A stretch of 64,000 nucleotides of DNA from Dipteronia dyeriana. Its lineage: Eukaryota; Streptophyta; Magnoliopsida; Sapindales; Sapindaceae. Location of the stretch: NCBI GenBank assembly GCA_032871835.1, contig CM065297.1, forward strand, positions 44,021,098-44,085,097, read 5' to 3'. Below, in pieces: positions 10,305 through 21,020 of the stretch. Within the stretch, counting starts at the first letter, position 1. Each line of letters begins with the position of its first letter. Below the pieces are notes generated by a model. The model saw nothing but the letters and a program-made list of their open reading frames with translations. It did not search any database and had not been told where the DNA came from. The translations under genes were made by a program, and so were the position numbers.

Positions 10305-11964
10305 TGTTAAGTACATTATTATACTCTTGCTATCGATAGTTATCGATAGTTTGACGGTTTTCATTTGTTAATCGATAGATGAATTCATTTATAGATATGG
10401 ACATCGTGGCTCTATTTATTAAATGAGAGTAGAATATCATCATATGAATGTTTTGAGGTATTGGATATTAAATCTTAACCATAAGTTTTCAACAGTGTCT
10501 ATTGAAACATGGCTTCTGGAAAAGTCAATATCCAATTCAAAATGTGGTCATATGAGTAAATATGGTAACTTGGAGAGCTATAGGCGGTCTATGAGCTCTT
10601 GGCGATTACTGGTATTCTTCACGAGGATACACTTTCTCCATTAAGATTGTCTAGGGTATGAATGAGAAATATTAACTTATTCTTTCTTTATTTAAGAGTT
10701 CAATTTTAGTTCTTTAGTGGAATGAACTAAAATTAATAGATTGGATATAAGGGAATCATATGTTGATTGTGATTAGGTTATGTCTATTGAAACTTAAATT
10801 TATATAGCCTGCCAAGATCCCCTATCCTCACGAACTTGCATGGATCACTTGATATATTATATCGGACCAATTTAGAGGTCCATTTAGAATTGTATTAAGG
10901 CATGTGGACTTGTTTCTTTTTGTAAGAATGAGTCTATTTCACATGTGGACTTTTTATTAAGGTCCAATGGATTTAATAAAAGAAGAAAAATAATATAAAT
11001 GCCTATATAATGTCATGGGCAGCAAGGCTAATATATAAAAGCCTAATATATTACTTTTTATTTTATTATTTAATTAAATAGAAATTAATTAATTATTTAA
11101 TTAAAAGTCAAAATCTTTTTTTCCAGTAGGAGGTGGTCTCCTAAAACTATACTATTGTTGGTAGTATAGTTAATGTTAAAGACTATATTTGATAAGTAGA
11201 TAAATAAAAGGAATTATTTATCTAATCAAATTAGGAAGTCTTTAATATGGTTACAAATACATTATTGAGTTGGATTAAGAGTCTTGGTGTAGGAAAGAAT
11301 TCTTTTTGGAAAAGGATTCTTGGTCACTAAGTAAATCCACCTAAGAATAAAATTCTTGCATACCAAGTAAATCCTCTTTAGGAGAGGATTTATGAACCTA
11401 TAAATATAGGTTATAAATTTTGACCAAGCCTTAGTTTTAGTGTGAGAAGTTGTTTTTTTTTTATTGTTATAAAAAAAAAACTTTGTCCAACTCATTGTGT
11501 GAAGAATTCAACCAAGCATAGAGAAAAAAGGGAACGTTTTTGTTTTCGATAGTACATTAGTATCCCTTGCATCAAAAGGGTTTTGTGTACAACATCGAAT
11601 CAAGGTTCACGCGAGTTTCAATCAAATTGATTGATAATTCACAATTGATCGGACGTTCTTGGTTTTTCTCTTGGAGGATTATTTTGACTAAAAAAGAATA
11701 AGATTTTGTTTGTTTTCATACTCAGGTATACAATTTAAAGAAAGGGAGCTCACACTCCTAGGTGATTCACGTTTGTGATTGGATTGGAAGATCTTACGGA
11801 TTCAATTCAACGCTAGTTCAATCGTCACGGAAAAAAGTACGATACTTTTTATATACATCAATTAATCTAGGGTTAAGGTTCTTGTTGTTTAAAGGGAAAA
11901 GTTTTCATTTATACCAAACCATAATTTTAATTTTCACGCTTCCGTTGTGTGATTTTTCCCTACA
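10305..11964 (+). repeat. Copia A 3' LTR, start deleted
   Basis: The stretch matches the LTR family from about 10335 (GATAGTTTGACGG) to its end at 11964 (CCCTACA). The first several hundred bases of the LTR are missing. At 10305-10334 a short piece of the LTR start stands in reverse orientation (CATTATTATACTCTTGC). A TATA box is at 11399-11406. The LTR carries the small sense ORF at 10423-10644. Confidence 0.8.
10423..10644 (+). CDS. Small conserved LTR ORF (74 codons), copia A copy
   Basis: This ORF begins MRVEYHHMNVLRYWILNLN and ends FFTRIHFLH. Related ORFs lie at the same place and on the element's sense strand in copia B (both LTRs), the solo LTR and the 5' LTR of copia C. Composition is aromatic and basic, with no signal peptide, membrane segment or domain I recognise. 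It lies upstream of the LTR TATA box, so in the genomic transcript it would sit behind pol in the 3' LTR. It could be a chance ORF kept by recent common ancestry. Confidence 0.3.
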   Translation: MRVEYHHMNVLRYWILNLNHKFSTVSIETWLLEKSISNSKCGHMSKYGNLESYRRSMSSWRLLVFFTRIHFLH

Positions 11965-11969
11965 GTAAG

Positions 11970-13445
11970 CTAGCCTAGGAATGTCCCCTCCATCGTACCT
12001 TCTGAACCCCTTCCTCAGAACGGTGTTAGTGAAGGTCAAGCCCTTGAAAGACAAGATTCAGAAGCCTCTGTAACTGTTCCTTAAACTGGAGAGGGTACTG
12101 TAATTTCACAGGTGCAACCTATCATAAATCCAACCCTTCCAGCTTTGCCCTCGACCACTTCCACTGGCCATGATTTGCCTACTCCGTCGGCTCCCCCGAC
12201 TGCTCCTGTCTCCAGTTCCTCCCATTATCGTCATTCTAGTAGCTCTCACACTGACCCTCTTCCTAAGCTCCAATCAATGTAATCCGACGATAGGTACATT
12301 GGCGATAGGTATTGGAAGGAAGCCAAAGCTGCCAGTGCCTCCGGGCGGATACGTTTAAGCTTCAACAATGGAATTTTTGTAAGTGATTTCTATATTGCCC
12401 TTCGCCTACAATTTTACCAACTTTGCTAATTTTTACTTTCTATTTCAGATGGTGGAGGAGCTAACTCGATCCTTGGCTGATCAGAAGAAACATGAAAATG
12501 AGATATCTCGGCTAAGAAAGGCCTTATTGAGAAGGACAACAGTCTGAAGTCTTCTTCTGCCAGTGCCTCTAAAGTTAAGTAGTATGAGGAGAAGCTGAAG
12601 GCCTATGCTGCGACTGAGGTTGCCCTAAGGAAAACCGTAGCCAATGTTCAAGGCAGAGCTTCTACAGCCAAGACAACTCTCAAGGAACTCACCACGAGAA
12701 ATACTAAGTTAGAGAATAGGGTCGCCAAGAAAGAGCAATGATGTGCTGAACTCGAGTCGAGGGTCATCCTGACTGAAGCAGTAGCAAAGAAATCTAAATA
12801 GGAGACCCGAATTGCTCAAAACACACTTACCTCTGCTTGAAAAATTATGCTTGAGGCATAGCAGGCATCTGATGAAGCTCAAATTCATTATGAAAACCTG
12901 GCAAAAGACCTTGAGCAACAACAAGTCAGCATGGAAGTGCTTTCCAAGAAAGCCAGATCAGCCCTCGAAGTTCAGAATGTAGACCACTATAAAAGATCCC
13001 CAGCCTTTGATGCTGTCATGCTGAGGATATTCGAGAGAGGAATGGCCACAGCTTGAGCATTCTTTGGCTATAAGGATTGTCCTTGGAGAAGGCTCGTCAG
13101 AAATGGGACAAAACAATCAAGAAGCATAAGAAATAGTCCCTGGAAGCCATCAAGAATCAGAGGATTAGGTAGAGGGCCTACTGTAGATCCACCGGGAAGG
13201 ATTCCCATCCTATGCACCTATAGCTTCCTTTGAAATCTTCCCTAATGGTTTTTTATTCCGGTGAAGAGCACGACGCCTTAACCAAGGGTGTTGATGTTAG
13301 TCCTTTGCCATGTACAAATTATTCTCCATTTATGGTTGATGACACAGAAAACCACATCACTTGGCCAGACTTTGAAGACCTGAACCAAAATCATGGGGGT
13401 GGTGACTTTCCTCCTAGTGGGTTTGGACCCGGGGGGTCCTTCTAG
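11970..13445 (+). pseudogene. T4 antisense gene (aORF), C-terminal half
   Basis: The first exon part is a Pro/Ser-rich linker (such as LPSTTSTGHDLPTPSAPP, about 12150-12200). After an intron (12379-12448) a long coiled coil begins MVEELTRSLADQKKHENEIS and runs to about 13140 with heptad-like Lys/Glu/Leu repeats. An acidic tail follows (DDTENHITWPDFEDL, to a stop at 13443-13445). Many in-frame stops are TAG at places that look like former Gln codons, so this copy is dead. The N-terminal domain seen in T2 and T3 is absent because copia A cuts the gene. Function is unknown. Confidence 0.55.
12379..12448 (+). other. Intron in T4 antisense gene
   Basis: A GTAAGTG donor and a pyrimidine-rich TTTCAG acceptor bound a 70-base AT-rich stretch just before the coiled coil. 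An intron stands at the equivalent position in T2 (26442-26526), also directly before the coiled coil. Confidence 0.65.
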
Positions 13446-13559
13446 TGCCCCAGATGCTGAACTCACTTTCTTCCCTTCTTGTCGTCATTACCAATGTAAC
13501 TGTTGTTTTCTAATCGCTCCATTTTTAAAGTAAATGACATCACTATTGTATATGGATAT

Positions 13560-14150
13560 TGTTAGCCGAAAATTCTCTCGGGGTAAGGGAATATCAGTTA
13601 ACACTCTCAAGACTGCTGCCTCAGAGTTCACGGTCAGGGTAGGTACCTTCAGCACTGAAATGAAGTGTTTAAAATGGAGGGTGATAGATGATAATGAAAT
13701 TCTATAAAAGAGATCCACAATGAAATGGTACTGTTTTATATATTGTTATCAGTTGATTATAAATGGTGTGTATCACTCAATTTATCTCTTTTTTATTGAA
13801 TGGACTAGAGTTTGCAACCTCGTGCCTGTCGATAAGTGGGCAAAGTTTACCACTGGTGGTCGTGTTCAGTCAGCAGAACTTAGGCGATAATGGAGCTTTA
13901 TTTTCTGGTGGTGAATTTCAGTCTCGATTTGTGGGCAATCTAGACCCCTCTCTTTCGTGCATGCCTTGGTGTATTTATCCTGTAGACTTTAGGTTTAGCT
14001 AGTTTTTCTCCCACCTTCAATCACTGAATCAAATCCCCCTTTATTAGGCGGGATGTTGCGTTTAAATGTGGTTGAATTTAACTGAGTAACTGATTCAAAG
14101 ATATCTTGGAAGGAGATAATTTAGTTTCCTCTCTGGCCTCAATGACTTTG
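13560..14150 (-). repeat. T3 3' LTR, left part
   Basis: It starts TGTTAGCCG and contains CAGTTAACACTCTCAAGAC, matching the conserved CAGTTAACACCCTCGAGACC near the start of the T2 LTR. It breaks at CTTTG (14146-14150), the copia B target site. It continues at 37297. Confidence 0.75.
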
Positions 14151-17084
14151 TGTAGGGAAAATACGCACAGCGGAAGAGTGAAAATTTGGATTAGGGTTTT
14201 GTATAAATATTTTTTTTCCCTTTTAATTTACAAGAACCTTAACCATAGATTAATTGATGTATATAATAAGTATCATACCTTTTTCTCGTGACGATTAAAC
14301 TAGCGTCGAATTGAATTTGTAAGATCTTCCAATCCAATCACGAACGTGAATCACCTATGAGTGTGGGCTCTCTTTCTTTAAACTGTATACCTGAAGATGG
14401 AAACAAACAAAATCTTTTTCTTTGTTAGTTACAATTATCCTCCAAGAGAAAAATCCAAGAACGTCCGGTCACTTGTGAATTATTAATCTAATTGATTGAA
14501 ACTCATGTGAACCCGATTTGATTTTGTACACAAAACCCTTTTTATGTAAAGGATACTAGTGTACAATCAAAAACAAAAACGTTCTCTTTTTCTCTTTTTT
14601 CCTTGGCCGAATTCTACACCCTATATCTATGAGGTGATCAAATTTTGTCTAGAGCAAAAACTAAATTTTTTCCCCCTCACAATTCTCTCTTGCTAGGCCG
14701 AATTCTCTCTTGAAAAATACCTAGCTTGGCCGAAATTTCACTCATAGAAACATAGGGCTGGCCAAAAATTATGAGGTGGAAAATAAAACCACCCGCATAT
14801 GAAAATTAAATAAATTAGGGTTTGCGTATAAATAAAAATTTTGTCTTTTAAATAACAAGAACCTTAAACCTAGATTAATTGATGTATATAAAAAGTGTCA
14901 TACATTTTTCTCGTGATGATTGAACAAGTGCCGAATTGAATCCGTAAGATCTTTCAATCCAATCACGAACGTGAATCACCTAGGAGTGTGGGCTCCCTTT
15001 CTTTAAATTGTATACCTAAGGATGGAAACAAACAAAATCTTTTTCTTTGTTAGTTACAATTATCCTCCAAGAAGAAAACAAAGAATGTTAGGTCACTTGT
15101 GAGTTATCAGTCAATTTGATTGAAACTCACGTGAACCTCGATTCGATGTTGTACACAAAACCTTTTAATGTAAAGGCAACTAGTGTACTATCGAAAACTA
15201 AACGTTCTTTCTTCCTTTTTTTCTTTGCCAAATTTTCACACACCAATCTTTAGAGTTGGATGAATTTATCTAGAGCAAGAACCGAATTCTCTATACTCAA
15301 AATTCTATGGTGGCCGAAAACTCTTTTAGAAAATTAGGGCTTAGCTGAATTTTTCTTCTTAGAATTATCTAATGGCCAAATTTTTCCTCTCTCTAAATTC
15401 TCTTTGGCTTCCAGGAATTTTGAGCTTCAAAATCATCTCTTGGCCAAAATTTAGAGGTAGTATAAATAGGCTTACAAATCCTTTCCTAAGAAGGATTTAC
15501 TTGGTTGTTAAGAATCCTTTCCTTAGGTGGATTTACTTGGTGGTTAAGAATCCTTTGCAAAAAAGAATTCTACCCTTCGGTAGATTTACTTGGTGAACAA
15601 GAATCCTTTTCCATAAAGAATTCTTTTATACACCAAGACTCCTAATCCAACTCAATAGTGTATTTGTAACCATATTAAAGATTTCCTAATTTGACTAGAT
15701 AAATAATTCCTTTTATTTATCTACTTATCAAATATAGTCTTTAATATTAATTACACTACCAACAATAGTATAATATTAGGAGACCTACTCCTACTAGGAA
15801 AAAGATTTTGACTTTTAATTAAACAATTAATTAATTTCCATTTAATTAAATAATAAAATAAAAATAATATAATTAAGCTAAACTATTTAGCTTTGCCGCC
15901 CAACTCATATACATGGGCCAATGTATTATTTTTCTTATTTTATTAAATCCATTGGACATTAATAAAAAGTCCACATGTGAACTAGACCCATTATTAGAAA
16001 AGAAACAAGTCCACATGCCTCAATACAATTCTAGATGGACCCCTAAATTGGTCTGGTAGAATATATCAAGTGATCCATGCAAGTTCGTGTGGGTTGGGGA
16101 TTCACAATCAACAAATGATTCACTTAGGTCCAATCTATTAATTTTTGTTCATTCCACTAAAGAACTAAAATTGCACTCTTAAATAAAGATAGAATAACTT
16201 AATATTTCTTACTCATACCCTAGACAACCTTATTGGAGAAAGTGTATCCTCGTGAAGAATATCAGTAATCGCCAAGAGCTCATAGACCGCCTATAGCTAT
16301 CCAAGTTACCATATTCACTCATATGACCACATTTTGAACATGGACATTTTGACTTGTCCAGAAGCCATGTTTCAATAGACACTATTAAAAACTTAATGTT
16401 AAGATTTAATATCCAATACCTCAAAACACCCATATGATGGTATTCGACTCTCATTTATTAAATGGAGCCACGATATCCATATCTGTAAATGAAGTCCTCT
16501 ATCGATTAACAAATAAAAACCACCAAACTATCGAGGATAGATGATGCTATATAATCGTACTCATTGATAGCTCAATTGATAACACTTGTAACCATAAGTC
16601 CATCATTTATCTCAGGATTGAGATAGACTCTCCATCTGTCTTCAAATGAAAACCTTTATCCAATGACGGTTCTAGATAAAGTATTTCACTGTGATCCAAT
16701 TCAATGCACCCAATGCACTAGATTCTTTTGCCCAAAGACACCATACTTTGATGATTTTAGACTCATCATAACACATTTGATCCCACTCAAATGCTAGCAA
16801 AAGAATCTACAACTTTGACAAGATAAAGGCGCCCAACCTTTTATCTTAAGTTGTGAATATTATTCAAGACTAACTAAAGAATTGTGTCTACCTCATACAT
16901 ATCTAGATGCATGAACAGTTCTTCTTTTCTCATAGCCTTTTGACCTTATGATTATTTACTTTTGACAATTATAATAATTAAACTATAAATGTTATAAGAT
17001 TTGTTAAACTAGAAATCACTTTGTTAATATGAAAAGATTGTCAATTACATTATTACACTCTTGCTATAGAGCATAATCCCAACA
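14151..17084 (-). repeat. Copia B 3' LTR, chimeric, 2.9 kb
   Basis: The left 640 bases (14151 to about 14786) match the end of the element's own 5' LTR (22441-23070). After a junction, a second copy of the same LTR end starts again (about 14809, at AAATTAGGGTTTGCG without the first 50 bases). It belongs to a different sequence variant. The LTR then continues normally to 17084 (AACA). The LTR thus has its terminal part twice. Confidence 0.75.
16230..16454 (-). CDS. Small conserved LTR ORF (74 codons), copia B 3' LTR copy
   Basis: Begins MRVEYHHMGVLRYWILNLN and ends LIFFTRIHFLQ. Same location and strand relative to the element as the copies in the other LTRs. No domain recognised. It has a few substitutions against the others and no stop or frameshift. 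Confidence 0.3.
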   Translation of the reverse strand: MRVEYHHMGVLRYWILNLNIKFLIVSIETWLLDKSKCPCSKCGHMSEYGNLDSYRRSMSSWRLLIFFTRIHFLQ

Positions 17085-17098
17085 ATCTCCCACTTGCT
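17085..17098 (-). promoter_or_regulatory. Copia B polypurine tract
   Basis: The minus strand reads AGAGCAAGTGGGAGAT directly before the LTR start TGTTGGG. This is the typical copia PPT, where plus-strand DNA synthesis is primed. Confidence 0.85.
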
Positions 17099-17820
17099 CT
17101 ATAGTAAATTGTCATATCTCTCATCCCCATATTCTCTAGATGCCTATAAAAACTATTTTGTGGAAGAGCCTTTGTAAAGGGATCCGCTAGATTTTCTACT
17201 GACGCGATCTTGGTAATCGTCACGTCACCCCTTATGCACAATTTTCATAACAAGGTGATACTTTCTTTCAATGTGTTTCCCTCTCTTAAGACTCCTTGGT
17301 TCTCTCGAATTAGCCACTGCTCCACTATTGTCACAATAAATAGTGACCTGCTTATTCACATCAGGAACCACTTTCAAGTCAATCAAGAATTGGAAGAGCT
17401 AGACAGCCTCTTTTGCAGCCTCGCATGCGGTAACATACTCGGCTGCCTTGGTGGAATTGGATATACAAGATTGCTTGATACTCCTCCAAATGACTGCCCC
17501 TCCTCCGATAGTAAGCACAGATCTTGATGTTGATCTCCTGGAGTCAAAATCTGACTGAAAATCAGAATCTGTATACCAAACGGGAGTTAAATCCCCTCCA
17601 GAGTATACAAGCATATAATCTCTCTTTATCCTAAGATACTTGAAAATATGCTTGACTGCCGTCCAGTGATTAGGACCAGGTTTCGATGGAATCCTGCTAA
17701 CTAAGCCTACGACAAAACAAATATCTAGTCTAGTGCAGAGCATTGCATACATGAGACTTCCAACTTCCAATGCATATGGAACCCTACTTATGAATTGCTC
17801 TTCATGCTCATTCTTAGGAA
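17085..17820 (-). pseudogene. Copia B RNase H
   Basis: The frame 17770-17399 reads MEVGSLMYAMLCTRLDICF (RT end), HWTAVKHIFKYLRIKRDYML and the RNase H start VWYTDSDF...STSRSVLTIGGGAVIW, then AEYVTACEAAKEAV. A frameshift near 17400 leads to the end part (ASVENLADPFTKALPQNSF, 17241-17053). The domain removes RNA from RNA/DNA hybrids. The active-site Asp in YTDSDF and Glu in AEYVTACEA are present, but the frame is split. Confidence 0.8.
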
Positions 17821-18640
17821 CTTATTCCTTAGAAAGTTTGATTCCATGTCTGAAAGGTAACATACCTTTCTTGGAATCTTGCATGGAAAACCTAGACAAG
17901 ATTTTATCTATGTACGAAGCTTGGGATAATGCAATCGTTCTATTCTTTCTATCTCTTATGACTTGGATGCCAAGAATATAACTTTCTTCTCCTAAGTCCT
18001 TTATATCAAATTGTTTTGCTAACCATTCTTTTATTGATGTCAATACACCTACATCGTTTCCAATGAGTAGTATATCATAACATAAAGAACTAGAAAAACT
18101 AACTTGTTGCCGTTCATCCTTTTGTATACACAAGGTTCGTCAAGGTTTTGAATAGATCCAAAACTTTTCACAACTTGATCGAACCTTATGTTCCAGGATC
18201 TGGATGCTTGCTTCAATCCATATATGGATCTTTGCAACTTGCATACCTTTCCTCTTGGCCTTTTTCAATGAATTCTTCTGGTTGCATCATGTAGATTCTT
18301 TCGTCAAGACTTCCATTAAGGAAAGCTGTCTTGATGTCTATTTTCCAAATCTCCAAGTTTAGAGATGGCACAATGGATAAGATATCCTAATGGATTTAAG
18401 CATGGCCACAGGGGATAAGGTTTCTTCATAATCGATACCTTCCTTCTGTGTATAACCTTTAGTTACCAATCTAGCTTTAAAGGTTTCCACCTTTCCATCC
18501 ATTCCTCTTATCCTCTTGTATACCCACTTGCACCCGATGTGTTTTATCCCTTTAGGCAAGTCTATAAGAGACCAGACTTTGTTTTTGAACATAGATTCAA
18601 TTTTGGATTGCTTTGCCTTTTACCACTAGCAACAATCAAC
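17821..18640 (-). pseudogene. Copia B reverse transcriptase, broken in the catalytic box
   Basis: N-terminal part: [20 protein letters not shown] and [19 protein letters not shown] (18592-18400). The middle part RSIYGLKQASRSWNIRFDQV runs to FLVLYV. There a one-base deletion (near 18076) replaces the YVDD catalytic box, which is intact in copia A and C. Beyond it the frame continues as LLIGNDVGVLTSIKEWLAKQ (to 17822). RT activity is lost in this copy. Confidence 0.85.
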
Positions 18641-19091
18641 ATCTTCCATTACTTCCTTATACGTATAGGGATCATCTTGTCTGGAAGATTCTCTACAGAT
18701 TCTCCTAGACCGATGTATCTCTCGGGTTGTCTAACAACCCTCTCACTATGACGAGGTATGGTAGATTGTTGATCTTGTATTGGTACAGAACTTACAATTG
18801 GGCTTGATTGCGAAACATCTTGTGGAATTGTATCTCCTAAAAGCTCATTAAGGACAATTCTACTTTTACGCATAAAATTATTCATATAGTCCTTTTCCAT
18901 AATTTAGCATTTGTTGAAACAAATACTTTAAGATCTGAAGGACTATAAAAATAATATCCTTTTGTTCCTTTTGGATACCCTACAAATATGCATGTTTATG
19001 AACGGGACTCCATCTTTTCTGTCCTTCCTTTTAACACGTGCGCAGGACATCCAAATATCTTTAAGTGTTGTAAACTAGGCTTTCACCCGAT
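18641..19091 (-). pseudogene. Copia B integrase C-terminal region and linker
   Basis: The minus strand encodes the part after the catalytic core ([20 protein letters not shown], [20 protein letters not shown]) and the variable linker to RT (KSRIVLNELLGDTIPQ, RQPERYIGLGESVENL). Stops and a frameshift near 18900 separate the pieces. The plus-strand ORF at 18988-19200 is only its mirror. Confidence 0.7.
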
Positions 19092-19850
19092 CTACAACTT
19101 ATGCGGTGTTTTAGGAACTGACTTAGATGGTACATCGTTTAGAATGTACAGTGCAGTTTGTAAAGCATATCCCCAAAAAGAATTAGGGAGCGTTGAATAA
19201 CTCAAGATAGACCTAACCATATCCAAAAGTGTTATATTTCTCTTTTCTGCCACTCCATTTTGTTGAGGTGTGCCTGGTGCAGAAAACTGAGAAATTATCC
19301 CATTATCAATAAGATATTGCTGAAACTCACCAGATAGATATTCTCCACCACGATCGGACCTCAAGATTTTTATGCGATTCTCAAGATGATTTTCTACTTA
19401 AACTTTAAATGCTTTGAACATATCAAAAGTATCCGACTTATGTCTCATAAGATACATATAGCCAAATCTTGAGTGATCATCCGTGAAAGTGATGAAGTAC
19501 TCATATCCACCTCTTGCTTGAATGCTCATAGGTCCACACACATCATTGTGTATCAATCCTAAACATTCGATGGCTTTTGTGCCTTTGGTCATAAACGACC
19601 TTTTGGTCATTTTACCTTCCAAACAAGATTCACAAGTTGGTAGATCGTCAACCATTAAGTCACTTAGAGGTCCGTCACTTACCAATCTTTTAATCCTATT
19701 AAGGTTAATATGACCTAAGCGCAAATGCCATAGGTATGTTTCATCTTTTGATAATTTTACTCTTTTATGATTAAGTTCTGTTGATTCCGCGTCTAACAAG
19801 TGAAAGATATTTCCATACAAATAGAATAAACCGTTTTCCAATGTACCTTT
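19092..19850 (-). pseudogene. Copia B GAG-pre-integrase and integrase core
   Basis: The frame 19841-19398 holds the zinc region (TYLWHLRLGHINLNRIKRL, CESCLEGK) and the first catalytic Asp ([12 protein letters not shown]). After a stop at about 19395 the second frame holds [14 protein letters not shown] (second Asp) and [13 protein letters not shown] (Glu). The D,D-E set is thus complete but split over two frames. It would catalyse cDNA insertion. Confidence 0.85.
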
Positions 19851-19918
19851 GCAAATAATTTTGTCATTCTTACTAATAATAAAAGCTTTATTAAAAGTAA
19901 CCGAATAACCAAATTTAT

Positions 19919-20225
19919 TTAAACGAATAACTGAAAATAAATTCCTCTAGAATTGAGGTACATTACGTCTATTAAATCTAAATGCCTATAAGAATCTAAA
20001 CTAATTCTAATATCTCCCACTGAACTAGCAGACACAACCACTCCATTGCCTAAACGCAAGTTGAATTCGTTCTCATTAAGCCTTCTCCTTTTCTTGAACC
20101 CTTGTAAGGAAAAAGAAACATGATTAGTGGCTCCGGAGTCTATGATCCAAGAATCCATAGAATCCACCAAAAAACATGTTTCAAGATAATTAATATTACC
20201 TTCTTCCTTTTTGTCTTGAGACTTT
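19919..20225 (-). pseudogene. Copia B aspartic protease
   Basis: This is the only copia copy in the window that keeps the protease active site: SWIIDSGATNHVSFSLQGF (about 20165-20105), with Asp-Ser-Gly as expected for copia. It is followed by NEFNLRLGNGVVVSASSVGD and a frameshift near 19960. It would cleave the gag-pol polyprotein. Confidence 0.8.
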
Positions 20226-21020
20226 GGGCAATTTCTTTTCCAATGTCCCTTTTCACCACAAAGGAAACACTTCCCTTTTATCTTGGTTACTTTCTTTCTC
20301 TTTCTTAGTAGGTCATAGTTGTTTTTTCTTATGTTGTTTCTTGATCTTCTTACGGGTCTTAACAGTAGCAACTTTACCTACAGTATGAATCTCTTGACCC
20401 TTACCTTTCACAAGGATTTTTTCCGCACTTTGAACATCTTACATCAGGCCTTGCAAGGTGTATTTATTATTATTCAAGGTGTAGTCCTTATTATTCAAGG
20501 TGTAGTCCAACTTGAATTGATCAAAGGAATCCGACAATGAGTTGACAATCATGTCAATTTTGGTCTCACCATCTATCTCAGCACCATTCAGTTCAATAAT
20601 GTTGAGATGTGCTATGACTTTCATCATGTGATCTTTCACAGTCTGTCCAGGTTTCATCCTAAGATTCATAAAAGCAGTCACTGCCTCTCTCTTAGTCGTC
20701 CTAGACCTCATAGCAAACATCTCCTCTAGAGACATCATTATATCAGTAGCAGTCTCCATTTCTTCATGTTGCTGTTACAACACGTCAGATCTGGTGGCCA
20801 TAATGTAACATTTAGCAATCTCATCAGAAGACTCCCACTGCTGATACTCATCTCTTTGCTTCTGAGTAGATTCATTAGTAGGGGTAGATGGTTTACGAGT
20901 GCACAGAACAAACTTATGCTTTTCGGATTGTAATAAAAGCCCAATTTTCCTATTCCATGTGACATAATTATCACCAGTTAAAGTATTGTCTTTAAGGATG
21001 TTGATTAGGCATGAGGTTAT
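20226..21020 (-). pseudogene. Copia B gag with intact zinc knuckle
   Basis: Gag reads from 21020, where the ancestral ATG (kept in copia A) is ATA. It includes the UBN2-type core MFAMRSRTTKREAVTAFMNL and VKDHMMKVIAHLN (20759-20439), a short in-frame duplication (YTLNNKDYTLNNNKYTL), and the zinc knuckle CFLCGEKGHWKRNC (20270-20229), a CCHC motif binding RNA. Several frameshifts exist between these parts. Confidence 0.8.

Larger units (their letters stand above)
5165..11964 (+). mobile_element. Copia A: Ty1/copia element, defective
   Basis: The plus-strand order is 5' LTR piece (5165-5987), tRNA-Met-type PBS, leader, gag, protease remnant, integrase, RT, 3' LTR (to 11964, ending CCCTACA). The pol order integrase before RT defines Ty1/copia. 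The 3' end of pol (end of RT and all of RNase H), the PPT and the start of the 3' LTR are deleted. The element ends at 11964 followed by GTAAG, presumably the target-site duplication, whose partner lies left of T1 and outside the window. It sits inside T4. Confidence 0.85.
11965..13559 (+). mobile_element. T4: fragment of a Tat-type element (antisense gene, 3' part)
   Basis: Between copia A and the T3 LTR lies a stretch equivalent to the exon 2 to 3' end part of the antisense genes in T2 and T3, but clearly diverged. No LTR or gag-pol of this element is in the window. It appears as the oldest layer: copia A inserted at its left side and T3 at its right side (preceding bases GATAT, partner not in the window). 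Confidence 0.6.

Noticed and set aside
18988..19200. Plus-strand ORFs over integrase (also 9055-9267 minus and 59001-59189 plus) that look conserved
   Set aside because: They are mirrors of the conserved integrase C-terminal coding sequence on the other strand.
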